Assembly: GCF_009711415.1 (NCBI RefSeq)
Contig: NZ_SMLZ01000108.1
Coordinates: 150,082 to 214,081 of the forward strand
Source: Roseibium denhamense
Lineage (GTDB): Bacteria > Pseudomonadota > Alphaproteobacteria > Rhizobiales > Stappiaceae
DNA length: 64,000 nt
Reading direction: 5' to 3'
The notes below the pieces were generated by a model. That model made no database searches. It was not told the DNA's origin and saw only the letters and a list, made by a program, of their open reading frames with translations. The position numbers and the translations under genes are program-made. Within the stretch, counting starts at the first letter, position 1. Every line of letters starts with the position of its first letter. Below are positions 35,461 to 43,765 of this stretch, one piece after another.

Positions 35461-38400
35461 TCACGCCATCTGGACATCCGTGACACCAGGCACGGCTTTA
35501 AGCGCTCCGGCAATTTCGGGCGACAGGCGGAAGCGGCCCGGCAGCTTGACCTCAACTTCCCGTGCACCGCTCTCCAGAAGCACAATGACCGTGACCTCGC
35601 CTTCCCCGCGCATTTGAAGATGTTTGGCAAGGCTGGCAATCGGACGTTCATCCCGGACGAAAACACGCATGCTCTTCTGCAAACGCGCCGCCACCTTGTC
35701 GATCGGGTCAACCTGTTCGATCCGCAAGGACGGCTCGTCATCGCGCATGTCCGCGCCCACAAGCACGACCACAGACCTGCCGGTCTGCAAAACATCCCGG
35801 AACTGCTCCAGCTTCTCCCGGAAGAGCAAGGCTTCGTATTGCCCGGTCGCATCGGACAAACGCGCGATCCCCATCCGCGTTCCGGACTTGGTCTTGCGCT
35901 CCTGCATGGAGACAACCGTTCCGGCAAGACGGCCGTGCGAGGCGCCTTTCTTGACCGCCTCGGCAAACTGGGTCCAGGGCTGCGCACGCATCTTCTTCAA
36001 GACACTGGCATATTCATCGATCGGGTGCGCAGACAGATAAAAGCCGATGGCCGAATGCTCACGCTGGAGCTTTTCCTCCGACGTCCAGCCATGGACCTCG
36101 TCCAGCTGAAGCGGTTCTTCGCTGTCGCTGCCACCAAAAAGTTCGTCCTGTCCGACACTGCGGTTTTCCTCGGTGCGTTGGGCAAGACCCATGATCCGGT
36201 CCAGCCCCTCGAAAACCCTGGCCCGGTTGGGTTCCAATTCATCGAAAGCACCGGCGGCCACCAGGTTTTCAAGCGTCCGCTTGTTCAGCGCCCGTGGAGA
36301 GATCCGCCGGGCGAAATCGCCAAGGCTCTTGAAGGGGCGGTCCCCGCGCACCTCCACAATGTGTTCCACCGCCTGTTCGCCAACCCCCTTGATCGCGCCC
36401 ATGGCGTAGAGGATTTTGCCGTCAGCCACATCGAAATAGACCTGCCCCCGGTTGATGGACGGCGGCACAATCTCAATACCCATGCGGCGGGCTTCCTGGC
36501 GGAAGTCACCCAGCTTGTCCGTGTTGCCCAAATCAAGCGTCATGGACGCTGCCATGAATTCGACAGGGTGGTTCGCCTTCAGCCAGGCCGTGTGATAGGA
36601 CACGAGTGCATAGGCGGCCGCGTGGGATTTGTTGAAGCCGTAATTGGCGAATTTCGCCACAAGGTCGAAAATCGTTCCGGCTTGATCCTTCTTAATGCCC
36701 CGCTCAACCGCACCGTCCACGAAGCGGGCGCGCTGCACCTCCATCTCGGCTGCAATCTTCTTACCCATCGCCCGGCGCAAGAGATCCGCTTCGCCGAGTG
36801 AATAGCCGGACAAAACCTGTGCGATCTGCATCACCTGTTCCTGGTAGACGATAATGCCGTTCGTCTCCATCAGGATCGGCTCCAGCAGCGGATGAAGGCA
36901 ATCCGCTTCCTGTTCACCGTGCTTGACCGCGTTGTAGATCGGGATGTTTTCCATCGGACCCGGACGGTACAGCGCCACCAGGGCAATGATGTCTTCGAAC
37001 CGGTCCGGCTTCATGCCGGCAACCGCCCGGCGCATGCCCTGGCTTTCCAGCTGGAACACGCCGAAGGTCTCGGCCTTGGCAAGAAGCTCGTAGGTCTTCA
37101 CGTCATCAATCGGCAGCCCGGCAACATCGATCTTTTCGCCGCGCCGTTCGATCAGCTTCACCGCCGTATCGATCACGGTCAGGGTCTTGAGGCCCAGAAA
37201 GTCGAATTTCACCAGCCCGGCATCTTCAACCATCTTCATGTTGAACTGGGCAACGGGCATGTCCGAGCGCGGATCGCGGTAGAGCGGCACAAGTTGTTCA
37301 AGCGGCCGGTCCCCGATGACGACACCGGCCGCGTGGGTCGACGCATGCCGGTAAAGCCCCTCCAGCTTCTGCGCCATGGTCAGCAGCCTGTCGACAATCT
37401 CTTCTTCCTTTGCCGCCTCGCGAAGGCGCGGCTCATCATCCAGCGCCTGGCCCAGGGTGACCGGATTGGCCGGATTGGCCGGGACGAGCTTGCAGAGCCG
37501 GTCCACCTGGCCGTAGGGCATTTGAAGCACACGGCCCACATCCCGGAGCACAGCCCGCGCCTGCAGGGATCCAAAGGTGATGATCTGGGCGACCTGCTGG
37601 CGGCCGTATTTTTCCTGAACGTAGCGGATCACTTCTTCGCGCCGGCTCTGGCAGAAGTCGATGTCGAAATCCGGCATGGACACACGTTCCGGATTCAAAA
37701 ACCGCTCAAACAGAAGCGAAAACCGCATCGGATCAAGATCGGTGATCGTCAGCGCCCAGGCAACGAGCGAGCCCGCCCCCGAACCGCGGCCCGGACCGAC
37801 GGGAATATCGTGATCCTTCGCCCATTTGATGAAGTCGGCAACGATAAGGAAGTAACCGGGAAACTTCATCCGCTCGATAATACCGGTCTCATAGTCGAGC
37901 CGATCCCAGTAATCTTTCTCCTCCAGACCTGGCGCAAGACCGTGCTTGTCCAGCCGGTCCTGGAGCCCTTCCCTTGCCTGGCGCAACAGCTCTGCGGCCT
38001 CGGCCTTTTCCGCTTCTTCCGGGTCGGCGTCCGCCCCGGCAAAGCGCGGGAGGATCGGCGCCCGGCGCAGCGGCCGGAACGAGCAGCGACGTGCGATCTC
38101 AACGGTTGAGGCAAGTGCTTCGGGAAGATCAGCAAAAAGCGCGCACATTTCCGCGCGAGACTTGAAGTAATGCTCCGGCGTCAAACGGCGCCGGTCGTCC
38201 TCGATCAGGACCCTGCCTTCGGAAATGCAAATGAGCGCATCGTGCGCTTCGTAATCCTCCCGTTTTGGAAAGAACGCCTCATTGGTCGCAACAAGTGGCA
38301 GCCCCGCGCCATAGGCAAGCTCCAAAAAGGCGGCTTCGGTCTTTTTCTCCGCCTCCATTCCGTGCCGTTGAATCTCGACATAACACCGGCCCGGGAAAGC

Positions 38401-38946
38401 TCCGGCCAAACGCTGCAGGCGTTGAGCTGCAAGATCCTTGCGCCCGGCAAGCAGAGCCGCCACCAAAGGGCCGCCGACACCGCCGGTCAACAGGATGACG
38501 TCTTCTGCCTTGGACAGGAGATACGCTGCACCCACATGAGGGCGTAAACCAGTGTCCGTATCAAGAAAGGCCCGGGAACTGAGTTCCATGAGATTGCCGT
38601 AGCCAATTTCGGACATGGCAATGAGGACAACATCCGCCAGCGCAGGCTCGCCCCTGCGGCCGGTGTCCAGCCCATCATCAAACGCAACGGAAAGCTGGCA
38701 GGCGGTTATCGGCTGAATTCCGGCGCCCCAGGCTTTCGAGGAAAACTCCTGGGCGCCGAAGAGATTGTTCGTATCCGCGACCGCCAATGCCGGCTGTTCA
38801 TCCGCCTTCGCCAGATCAAGAAGCTTCTTGATCGGCAAAGCCCCCTCGAGCAGCGAGAGCGCCGAGTGCACTCGCAGATGAACAAAGCCCGGCCCGTTGT
38901 TTACGGCCCTGCCCTGCATCTGATCGGTCAAACTGGCGTCGGTCAT
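35461..38946 (-). CDS. dnaE: DNA polymerase III alpha subunit
   Basis: A 1161-residue replicative polymerase of the DnaE1 type. It has a PHP domain (about 20-280) with HLRVHS as in E. coli, a palm with catalytic aspartates in PDFDIDF (Asp426 and Asp428), PGRGSGAGSLVAWA (384-398), and FQLESQGMRR and RPGPMENIP in the fingers. An OB fold lies near the C-terminus. A QDELF segment near residue 930 fits the beta-clamp-binding consensus QxxLF. It is not the error-prone DnaE2: no imuA or imuB is adjacent. Directly upstream lies the SOS-controlled mini-ORF. Confidence 0.97.
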   Translation of the reverse strand: MTDASLTDQMQGRAVNNGPGFVHLRVHSALSLLEGALPIKKLLDLAKADEQPALAVADTNNLFGAQEFSSKAWGAGIQPITACQLSVAFDDGLDTGRRGEPALADVVLIAMSEIGYGNLMELSSRAFLDTDTGLRPHVGAAYLLSKAEDVILLTGGVGGPLVAALLAGRKDLAAQRLQRLAGAFPGRCYVEIQRHGMEAEKKTEAAFLELAYGAGLPLVATNEAFFPKREDYEAHDALICISEGRVLIEDDRRRLTPEHYFKSRAEMCALFADLPEALASTVEIARRCSFRPLRRAPILPRFAGADADPEEAEKAEAAELLRQAREGLQDRLDKHGLAPGLEEKDYWDRLDYETGIIERMKFPGYFLIVADFIKWAKDHDIPVGPGRGSGAGSLVAWALTITDLDPMRFSLLFERFLNPERVSMPDFDIDFCQSRREEVIRYVQEKYGRQQVAQIITFGSLQARAVLRDVGRVLQMPYGQVDRLCKLVPANPANPVTLGQALDDEPRLREAAKEEEIVDRLLTMAQKLEGLYRHASTHAAGVVIGDRPLEQLVPLYRDPRSDMPVAQFNMKMVEDAGLVKFDFLGLKTLTVIDTAVKLIERRGEKIDVAGLPIDDVKTYELLAKAETFGVFQLESQGMRRAVAGMKPDRFEDIIALVALYRPGPMENIPIYNAVKHGEQEADCLHPLLEPILMETNGIIVYQEQVMQIAQVLSGYSLGEADLLRRAMGKKIAAEMEVQRARFVDGAVERGIKKDQAGTIFDLVAKFANYGFNKSHAAAYALVSYHTAWLKANHPVEFMAASMTLDLGNTDKLGDFRQEARRMGIEIVPPSINRGQVYFDVADGKILYAMGAIKGVGEQAVEHIVEVRGDRPFKSLGDFARRISPRALNKRTLENLVAAGAFDELEPNRARVFEGLDRIMGLAQRTEENRSVGQDELFGGSDSEEPLQLDEVHGWTSEEKLQREHSAIGFYLSAHPIDEYASVLKKMRAQPWTQFAEAVKKGASHGRLAGTVVSMQERKTKSGTRMGIARLSDATGQYEALLFREKLEQFRDVLQTGRSVVVLVGADMRDDEPSLRIEQVDPIDKVAARLQKSMRVFVRDERPIASLAKHLQMRGEGEVTVIVLLESGAREVEVKLPGRFRLSPEIAGALKAVPGVTDVQMA

Positions 38947-39133
38947 GGCAGCCCCCGGAGCGGTCTTGGAATCAGAGCGCAGTGAACCGCGAACCGCATT
39001 ATGTGTCGAGAGACCGCGCGTTGCCGGGCCGAGTTGTCACCGGTCTTCTTGTCACAGCACCCGCTCCCCCGGACAAAAGGGCGGAACGCCAAAACTGCAT
39101 GACAGCCCCTGGCGCCGCCGCTTAGGACAATGG

Positions 39134-39232
39134 TCAGCCAACGGCCAGAAGCACATCACCCCAAACGGCAAGCGTCGTGCAAAAGCAAACGATGGATCCC
39201 AGAGCGGCAAAATCACGAGCGATATGAAACAT
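39134..39232 (-). CDS. SOS-controlled 32-residue single-helix membrane peptide, SidA-like candidate
   Basis: A 33-codon frame (ATG at 39232, TGA at 39134) encodes 32 residues. It has a short charged N-terminus (MFHIARD) and then a hydrophobic stretch to the end (ALGSIVCFCTTLAVWGDVLL) long enough for one membrane helix. GGAG lies 7 bases before the ATG. The promoter 34 bp upstream contains a perfect LexA box. In Caulobacter, the SOS-induced division inhibitor SidA is a 29-residue inner-membrane peptide that acts on the FtsW/FtsN divisome, and from memory its gene is also next to dnaE. Size, membrane character, LexA control and position all agree; sequence homology is untested. Downstream to dnaE (38947-39133) I see nothing else. 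Confidence 0.68.
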   Translation of the reverse strand: MFHIARDFAALGSIVCFCTTLAVWGDVLLAVG

Positions 39233-39265
39233 GACAGTCTCCAGCCAATTTCCTTACGTCAGGCG

Positions 39266-39294
39266 ATTTTGTTCCATATACGTTCTCATTGCAA
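39266..39294 (-). promoter_or_regulatory. LexA-controlled promoter (SOS box 39271-39285)
   Basis: On minus, TTGCAA (39289-39294) and CAAAAT (39266-39271) are 17 bp apart. A perfect GAAC-N7-GAAC box (39271-39285) fills the spacer and touches the -10, so bound LexA would block polymerase. Predicted transcription start is near 39259, about 27 bases before the mini-ORF ATG. No other gene start is in range on this strand except dnaE, 320 bp on. Confidence 0.82.
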
Positions 39295-39403
39295 GCACTT
39301 TTTGTTCCTCTTGCCTTTGATAATTGACACCCCGCGGAATTCTGGCTGTTTTTGGTTTGTTCCGGTTCCACTGCGGCCGTTGCGATAGGCTGCAGCCGGG
39401 ATC

Positions 39404-40114
39404 TCAAAGATCTTTGACAAGGCCGTCCTGCAGCGTGATCGCCCGGTCCATGCGTCCGGCAAGATCAAGATTGTGCGTCGCGAACAAGGTTGCCACACCG
39501 GAGGCCCGCACAAGCGCCGACAATGCATCGAACACGTAGGTCGCCGTGACCGGATCAAGGTTTCCGGTCGGCTCGTCCAGAAGCAGGATCCGGGGCGCAT
39601 TTGCCACGGCCCGCGCGACGGCAACCCGCTGCTGTTCGCCGCCCGACAGCTCTGACGGACGGTGCTTGCCGCGTTCGCCAAGGCGCATGTAGGCCAGCAA
39701 CTCATCGGCCCGGTCCGCGGCGACCTTTTTTGAAAGTCCCCGGATCATCTGCGGCATCATGATGTTTTCCTGTGCCGTGAACTCCGGCAGCAGATGATGG
39801 AACTGATAGACAAATCCGATGTCGTTGCGCCGGATGGCCGTCCTGTCATCATCGCTAAGGTCCGAGCAATTCACCGGACCGAGAAAGACATCCCCCTCAT
39901 CCGGGCGCTCCAGCAACCCGGCGATGTGAAGCAAGGTGGACTTGCCGGTTCCGGACGGGGCAACCAAGGCGACCATCTCGCCGGCCTGAATTCGCAAGTT
40001 GGCGCCCTTCAGGATATCCAGCTGACGGTCGCCCTCATCGAAACTGCGGACAATGCCAGACAGTTCAAGCGCGGCAGGTTGGAGCCCGGATGCGCGGCGT
40101 GGATCAACAGCCAT
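39404..40114 (-). CDS. lolD: lipoprotein-releasing ABC transporter ATP-binding protein LolD
   Basis: A 236-residue ABC ATPase. Walker A is APSGTGKST (52-60), the signature is [15 protein letters not shown], and Walker B is [12 protein letters not shown]. It drives release of outer-membrane lipoproteins from the inner membrane to LolA with the LolC/E-type permease encoded 17 bp upstream. The ATG at 40114 (MAVDPRR) has GGAG 8 bases upstream; an ATG at 40120 is possible but too close to it. The usual GPSGSGKS begins with Ala here, which should not matter. Confidence 0.94.
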   Translation of the reverse strand: MAVDPRRASGLQPAALELSGIVRSFDEGDRQLDILKGANLRIQAGEMVALVAPSGTGKSTLLHIAGLLERPDEGDVFLGPVNCSDLSDDDRTAIRRNDIGFVYQFHHLLPEFTAQENIMMPQMIRGLSKKVAADRADELLAYMRLGERGKHRPSELSGGEQQRVAVARAVANAPRILLLDEPTGNLDPVTATYVFDALSALVRASGVATLFATHNLDLAGRMDRAITLQDGLVKDL

Positions 40115-40131
40115 ATTCATCTCCAGCCCCT

Positions 40132-41436
40132 TTACTCATACCGAAGAGCTTCAACCGGATCGAGCCGGGCGGCGCGCCAAGCGGGATAAAGCGTTGCCAG
40201 CAGCGACAGGACCAATGCCATGACCAGAACGGTGATGGTTTCACCGCTGTCAATCTCCGCAGGCAGGCGCGACAGAAAGTACAGCTCGGGCGAGAACAGC
40301 TCGGTCCTGGTGAGCCAGGACACGAATTGGCGGATGCTCTCAATGTTAAGGCAAACGATCAGCCCGAGAATGAAACCGGCCAGGGTTCCAACGCAGCCGA
40401 TGCTGGCCCCGGTGATCAGAAAGATCCGCATGACCGCCCCTCTTGTGGCGCCCATGGTGCGCAGGATCGCAATGTCGCGGCCCTTGTCTTTCACCAGCAT
40501 GATAAGGCCGGAAATGATATTGAGGGCGGCTACGAGAACAATCAGGAACAAGATGATGAACATCACATTGCGCTCAACCTCAAGGGCCGAGAAGAAGGTC
40601 ACGTTGCGTTGCCGCCAATCGGTGACAAAGGCCGGACGGTCGGCGGCATCTTCGATCGCCTGTGTCATGACACCGACACGGTCAGGATCCGTCACGTAGA
40701 CTTCGATCCCCGTGGCCCGGTTGTCCATGTTGAAATAGGCCTGGGCTTCCGGCAGCGGCAAAAACAGGAAGGTGGCATCATATTCACTCATGCCGATTTC
40801 GAATATCGCCGTGACCGGGTAAGCCTTGCGCCGGGGCGTAATCCCCATTGGGGTAACACTGCCGCGCGGAGACAGGACAGTTATGCTGTCACCAAGGGTG
40901 ATGCCGAGCTGCTCGGCCATGCGGCTGCCAATGGCAATGCCCTGCCCTGAATCAAAATCGTCCAGCGTTCCTGCCCGGATATTGTTCGCAACCAGCGGCA
41001 TGCGCCTCAGATCGCTTTCATAGACACCGCGCACGAGACCGCCAAACCCGCCGGCCGGACCGGAAACAAAAGCCTGGCCTTCGATGAACGGGATCGCGGC
41101 GACCACTTCCGGTACGCCTTCAATGCGTTTTGACACAGGGTCATAGTCGGTGAGCGGCATATCAATCGGCTGCACCAGCATATGGCCATTGATACCGAGG
41201 ATCTTGCCGAGCAGTTCTGTCCGGAAGCCGTTCATAACGGACATGACGATGATCAGCGTCGCCACGCCCAGCATGATCCCGACAAAGGAGAAGCCTGCGA
41301 TCACCGAAATGAACGCTTCGCGCCGGCGCGAGCGCAAATACCGCCCGGCAATCATCCACTCAAAGGCAGAAAAGGGGCGCGTGGGGGCAGCTCCAGTCTG
41401 CTCTGCTTCGCCTTCTGCGCGATCTGCTGCAGTCAT
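40132..41436 (-). CDS. lipoprotein-releasing ABC transporter permease, LolC/LolE family
   Basis: A 434-residue permease with the family topology: one membrane helix near residues 45-68 ([15 protein letters not shown]), a large periplasmic domain, and three helices near the C-terminus ending in [17 protein letters not shown]. The N-terminal [20 protein letters not shown] segment is typical. Only one such gene is present beside lolD. In many alphaproteobacteria a single homodimeric permease, called LolF, replaces LolC plus LolE. It forms an operon with proS upstream and lolD downstream. Confidence 0.93.
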   Translation of the reverse strand: MTAADRAEGEAEQTGAAPTRPFSAFEWMIAGRYLRSRRREAFISVIAGFSFVGIMLGVATLIIVMSVMNGFRTELLGKILGINGHMLVQPIDMPLTDYDPVSKRIEGVPEVVAAIPFIEGQAFVSGPAGGFGGLVRGVYESDLRRMPLVANNIRAGTLDDFDSGQGIAIGSRMAEQLGITLGDSITVLSPRGSVTPMGITPRRKAYPVTAIFEIGMSEYDATFLFLPLPEAQAYFNMDNRATGIEVYVTDPDRVGVMTQAIEDAADRPAFVTDWRQRNVTFFSALEVERNVMFIILFLIVLVAALNIISGLIMLVKDKGRDIAILRTMGATRGAVMRIFLITGASIGCVGTLAGFILGLIVCLNIESIRQFVSWLTRTELFSPELYFLSRLPAEIDSGETITVLVMALVLSLLATLYPAWRAARLDPVEALRYE

Positions 41437-41514
41437 TGTCCATCCATTTCACCATGCCCCGGACGGCCGCATGACCTGCGGCCGAATCCCCGCCCCGAGG
41501 ATCACCGGACTGGT

Positions 41515-42846
41515 TTAGTCCGTCAATGCCGCCACCAGCTTGTTCAACGTGGCTTCCGGCGTCAGCATCTCTTTTTCCCCAGTTGCCCGGTTCTTTACCT
41601 CAAGCTGGCCCTCTTTCAATCCGCGCGGACCGGCCACGACCTGATACGGCAGGCCAATCAGGTCCATCGTGGCGAATTTCGCTCCGGCCCGGTTGTCTGT
41701 ATCGTCGTAAAGAACCTCGATACCGGCAGCTTCCAACTTGGCGTAAAGGTCTTCGCATGCCGGGTCTGTCAGATCATCGCCCGGGCGCATGTTGATCAGA
41801 CCGACATGGAAAGGTGCGACCGATTTCGGCCAGATGATTCCGTCATCATCATGATTGGCCTCAATCAAGGCACCGAGAAGGCGGGACACACCCACGCCGT
41901 AAGAGCCCATGTGGACCGGCACTTCCGTACCTTCCGACGTGGCGACCTTGGCCCCGAGGGGCTCTGAATATTTCGTGCCGAAGTAAAACGTCTGCCCGAC
42001 TTCGATTCCGCGGGCAACAATCCGCTTTTCCTCAGGCACTTCTGCCTCAAAGGCCGCCTTGTCGACAACATCTTCAGTTGCCGCATAATGAGACGTCCAG
42101 TCCTTCACGATCCCGCTCAGGTCACTGTCGAAGTCAACATCAGCGCCAGGGACCGGTTTCGTCAGATAATCAGCGTGGCAATAAACCTCGCTCTCGCCCG
42201 TATCGGCAAGAACGATGAATTCATGGCTCAGATCCCCGCCGATCGGCCCTGTCTCGGCGCGCATGGGGATCGCGGTCAGCCCCATCCGCTTGTAGGTCCG
42301 CAGATAGGCCACAAACATCTTGTTGTAGGATTCGACGGCCTTGTCCTGATCCAGATCGAAGGAATAGGCATCCTTCATCAGGAACTCACGCCCCCGCATG
42401 ACGCCAAAGCGCGGACGGACCTCGTCACGGAACTTCCACTGGATATGATAGAGATTGAGCGGCAGATCCTTGTAGGACCGCACATAGCTGCGGAAGATCT
42501 CGGTGATCATTTCCTCGTTGGTCGGACCGTAGAGCATGTCCCGCTCATGCCTGTCTGTGATCCGGAGCATTTCCTTGCCATACGCATCATAGCGCCCGCT
42601 TTCGCGCCAAAGATCCGCTGACTGGATTGTCGGCATCAGCATCTGGATCGCGCCGGCACGCGCCTGCTCTTCTTCAACAATGCGCTCAATCTTGCGCAGC
42701 ACCTTGTGCCCAAGCGGCAGCCACGAATAAATGCCAGCAGATTGCTGACGGACCATGCCCGCCCGCAGCATCAAGCGGTGGGAGACGATCTCCGCTTCCT
42801 TCGGTGTTTCTTTCAGGATCGGAAGAAAATATCGGGACAGGCGCAT
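41515..42846 (-). CDS. proS: prolyl-tRNA synthetase, short alphaproteobacterial form
   Basis: A 443-residue class II synthetase. Motif 2 and 3 regions are visible as [23 protein letters not shown] and [17 protein letters not shown] (parts). Bacterial ProRS is normally about 570 residues with an inserted editing domain between motifs 2 and 3; that insertion is missing here, so mischarged Ala-tRNA-Pro must be cleared by a separate protein. The short form is normal for alphaproteobacteria. The gene begins the proS-lolC/E-lolD run. Confidence 0.96.
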   Translation of the reverse strand: MRLSRYFLPILKETPKEAEIVSHRLMLRAGMVRQQSAGIYSWLPLGHKVLRKIERIVEEEQARAGAIQMLMPTIQSADLWRESGRYDAYGKEMLRITDRHERDMLYGPTNEEMITEIFRSYVRSYKDLPLNLYHIQWKFRDEVRPRFGVMRGREFLMKDAYSFDLDQDKAVESYNKMFVAYLRTYKRMGLTAIPMRAETGPIGGDLSHEFIVLADTGESEVYCHADYLTKPVPGADVDFDSDLSGIVKDWTSHYAATEDVVDKAAFEAEVPEEKRIVARGIEVGQTFYFGTKYSEPLGAKVATSEGTEVPVHMGSYGVGVSRLLGALIEANHDDDGIIWPKSVAPFHVGLINMRPGDDLTDPACEDLYAKLEAAGIEVLYDDTDNRAGAKFATMDLIGLPYQVVAGPRGLKEGQLEVKNRATGEKEMLTPEATLNKLVAALTD

Positions 42847-43141
42847 AAAGGATCTCTCAGATTTCGGCTATGCCAGTACGGAGCGCAGTCAAAGCGCATG
42901 CAGCGGGCAAACACAAGTCTTTTGCTCGGGGCAGAGCGGTTTTGGCAGCTTATCTCCACAGTGTTGATATCAGGTCATGCAACAGTCTGCACATCTACTT
43001 ACTATTTATTTAGTAGAATAAGCAGAACACCTCAAAAATCACGCTCGGGATTTAGGCAGGCAAAAAAAGTAGGCTAATTGCGACAAACAGGTGACAAGCA
43101 GAAAATGATCGGATAGTTTCCAAAATCATAAAAAAGACGCC

Positions 43142-43323
43142 TTGGCATTTGTGCCAACAAGCTGAATATAAAGCGCGGTCTGAGTCTTGGGAGGAAGGAC
43201 CCTTTTGGCGCACCGTTTGGTTCGCAGCCGCCCGATCAGATCACAAAAAAGTCGATTGGGAACAAGGGTTGGTTTAGGCGCGTAACTTTTCGAAAAGCGG
43301 AGCTTCGGCTCTGCTTTTTTTTT
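43142..43323 (+). ncRNA. candidate short transcript: sRNA or mini-gene for a 26-residue basic peptide
   Basis: A promoter-like pair, TTGGCA (43142-43147) and AATATA (43165-43170), is spaced by 17 bp. TTGGCA is also one arm of the perfect inverted repeat TTGGCA-TTTG-TGCCAA (to 43157), a possible operator. The terminator at 43296-43323 ends a predicted RNA of about 147 bases. Inside it, GGGAGGAAGGA is followed by a TTG-started frame (43205-43285) of 26 codons, rich in Arg and Lys, whose stop is 10 bases before the terminator stem. Either a peptide gene or a structured sRNA would explain the layout. I recognise no Rfam family. Confidence 0.45.
43296..43323 (+). terminator. strong intrinsic terminator with TTCG tetraloop
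   Basis: AGCGGAGC (43296-43303) pairs with GCTCTGCT (43308-43315), one G-U pair, closed by a stable UUCG tetraloop and followed by nine Ts (43315-43323). No annotated gene on plus precedes it, which is the main evidence for a short transcript here. Confidence 0.88.
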
Positions 43324-43647
43324 GCCTTGCGCCCATCAAACGCGACCAGGTGCACCGGAGGTGTAATCAGCGCCTTAGGGTCTGCAGTCATGTTCCGGAA
43401 AACCGTGCACCCGTTTCCAATCAACTTTGCCCGCTGGATGACCAGTCTCTTTAGCTGGCAAAAATCGGCGGTTTCCAGCCGCGCCATACATTTAGATACA
43501 ATTTTGCTTAGCTGGCTATCTTGAAATCCCTGTCATTTCCCACAATGTCTAACTTTAGATTAGGAAAGAAAGGTCAACTTAGATCGACGGTTTATTCCCT
43601 TTTGTTAACCGCGCATACAAAATCGGAGTATCGAGGATTACAGTTTT

Positions 43648-43732
43648 GTGACATAAGGCGCGACCTTAGGTCACCTCAGCGGATGAAGGGCCCGAAAAGG
43701 CCTTCAGCTGAATAGTGCCCCGGCAGAGCCGG
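43648..43732 (+). promoter_or_regulatory. three-hairpin leader before the spike-like gene
   Basis: Three hairpins follow one another. GTGACATAAGG (43648-43658) pairs with CCTTAGGTCAC (43664-43674) with one mismatch. GAAGGGCC (43685-43692) pairs with GGCCTTC (43699-43705) with one bulged base. CCGGC (43720-43724) pairs with GCCGG (43728-43732). The gene starts 34 bp later. The first could instead be a protein-binding palindrome. No T-tract follows any of them. Confidence 0.4.
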
Positions 43733-43765
43733 AATCAACGAAGAAGAAGAAACTGGAGACGAAAC

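Larger units (their letters stand above)
42847..43765. other. 919-bp intergenic island between proS and the spike-like gene
   Basis: This stretch breaks the conserved DUF1467-proS neighbourhood and is more AT-rich than its flanks. It contains the proS upstream region (about 42847-43100), a candidate short transcript with promoter and terminator (43142-43323), a segment resembling an alphaproteobacterial dispersed element around 43390-43420, and a hairpin-rich leader (43648-43732). Open frames at 43236-43487 (minus), 43327-43524 and 43521-43715 (plus) lack ribosome sites and recognisable products. Confidence 0.55.

Noticed and set aside
35401..36801. Plus-strand open frame opposite the dnaE 3' end
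   Set aside because: Antisense shadow of a conserved polymerase domain.
43236..43487. Minus frame of 83 codons in the proS gap
   Set aside because: It overlaps the strong plus terminator and the dispersed-element-like segment, has no ribosome site and no family resemblance.
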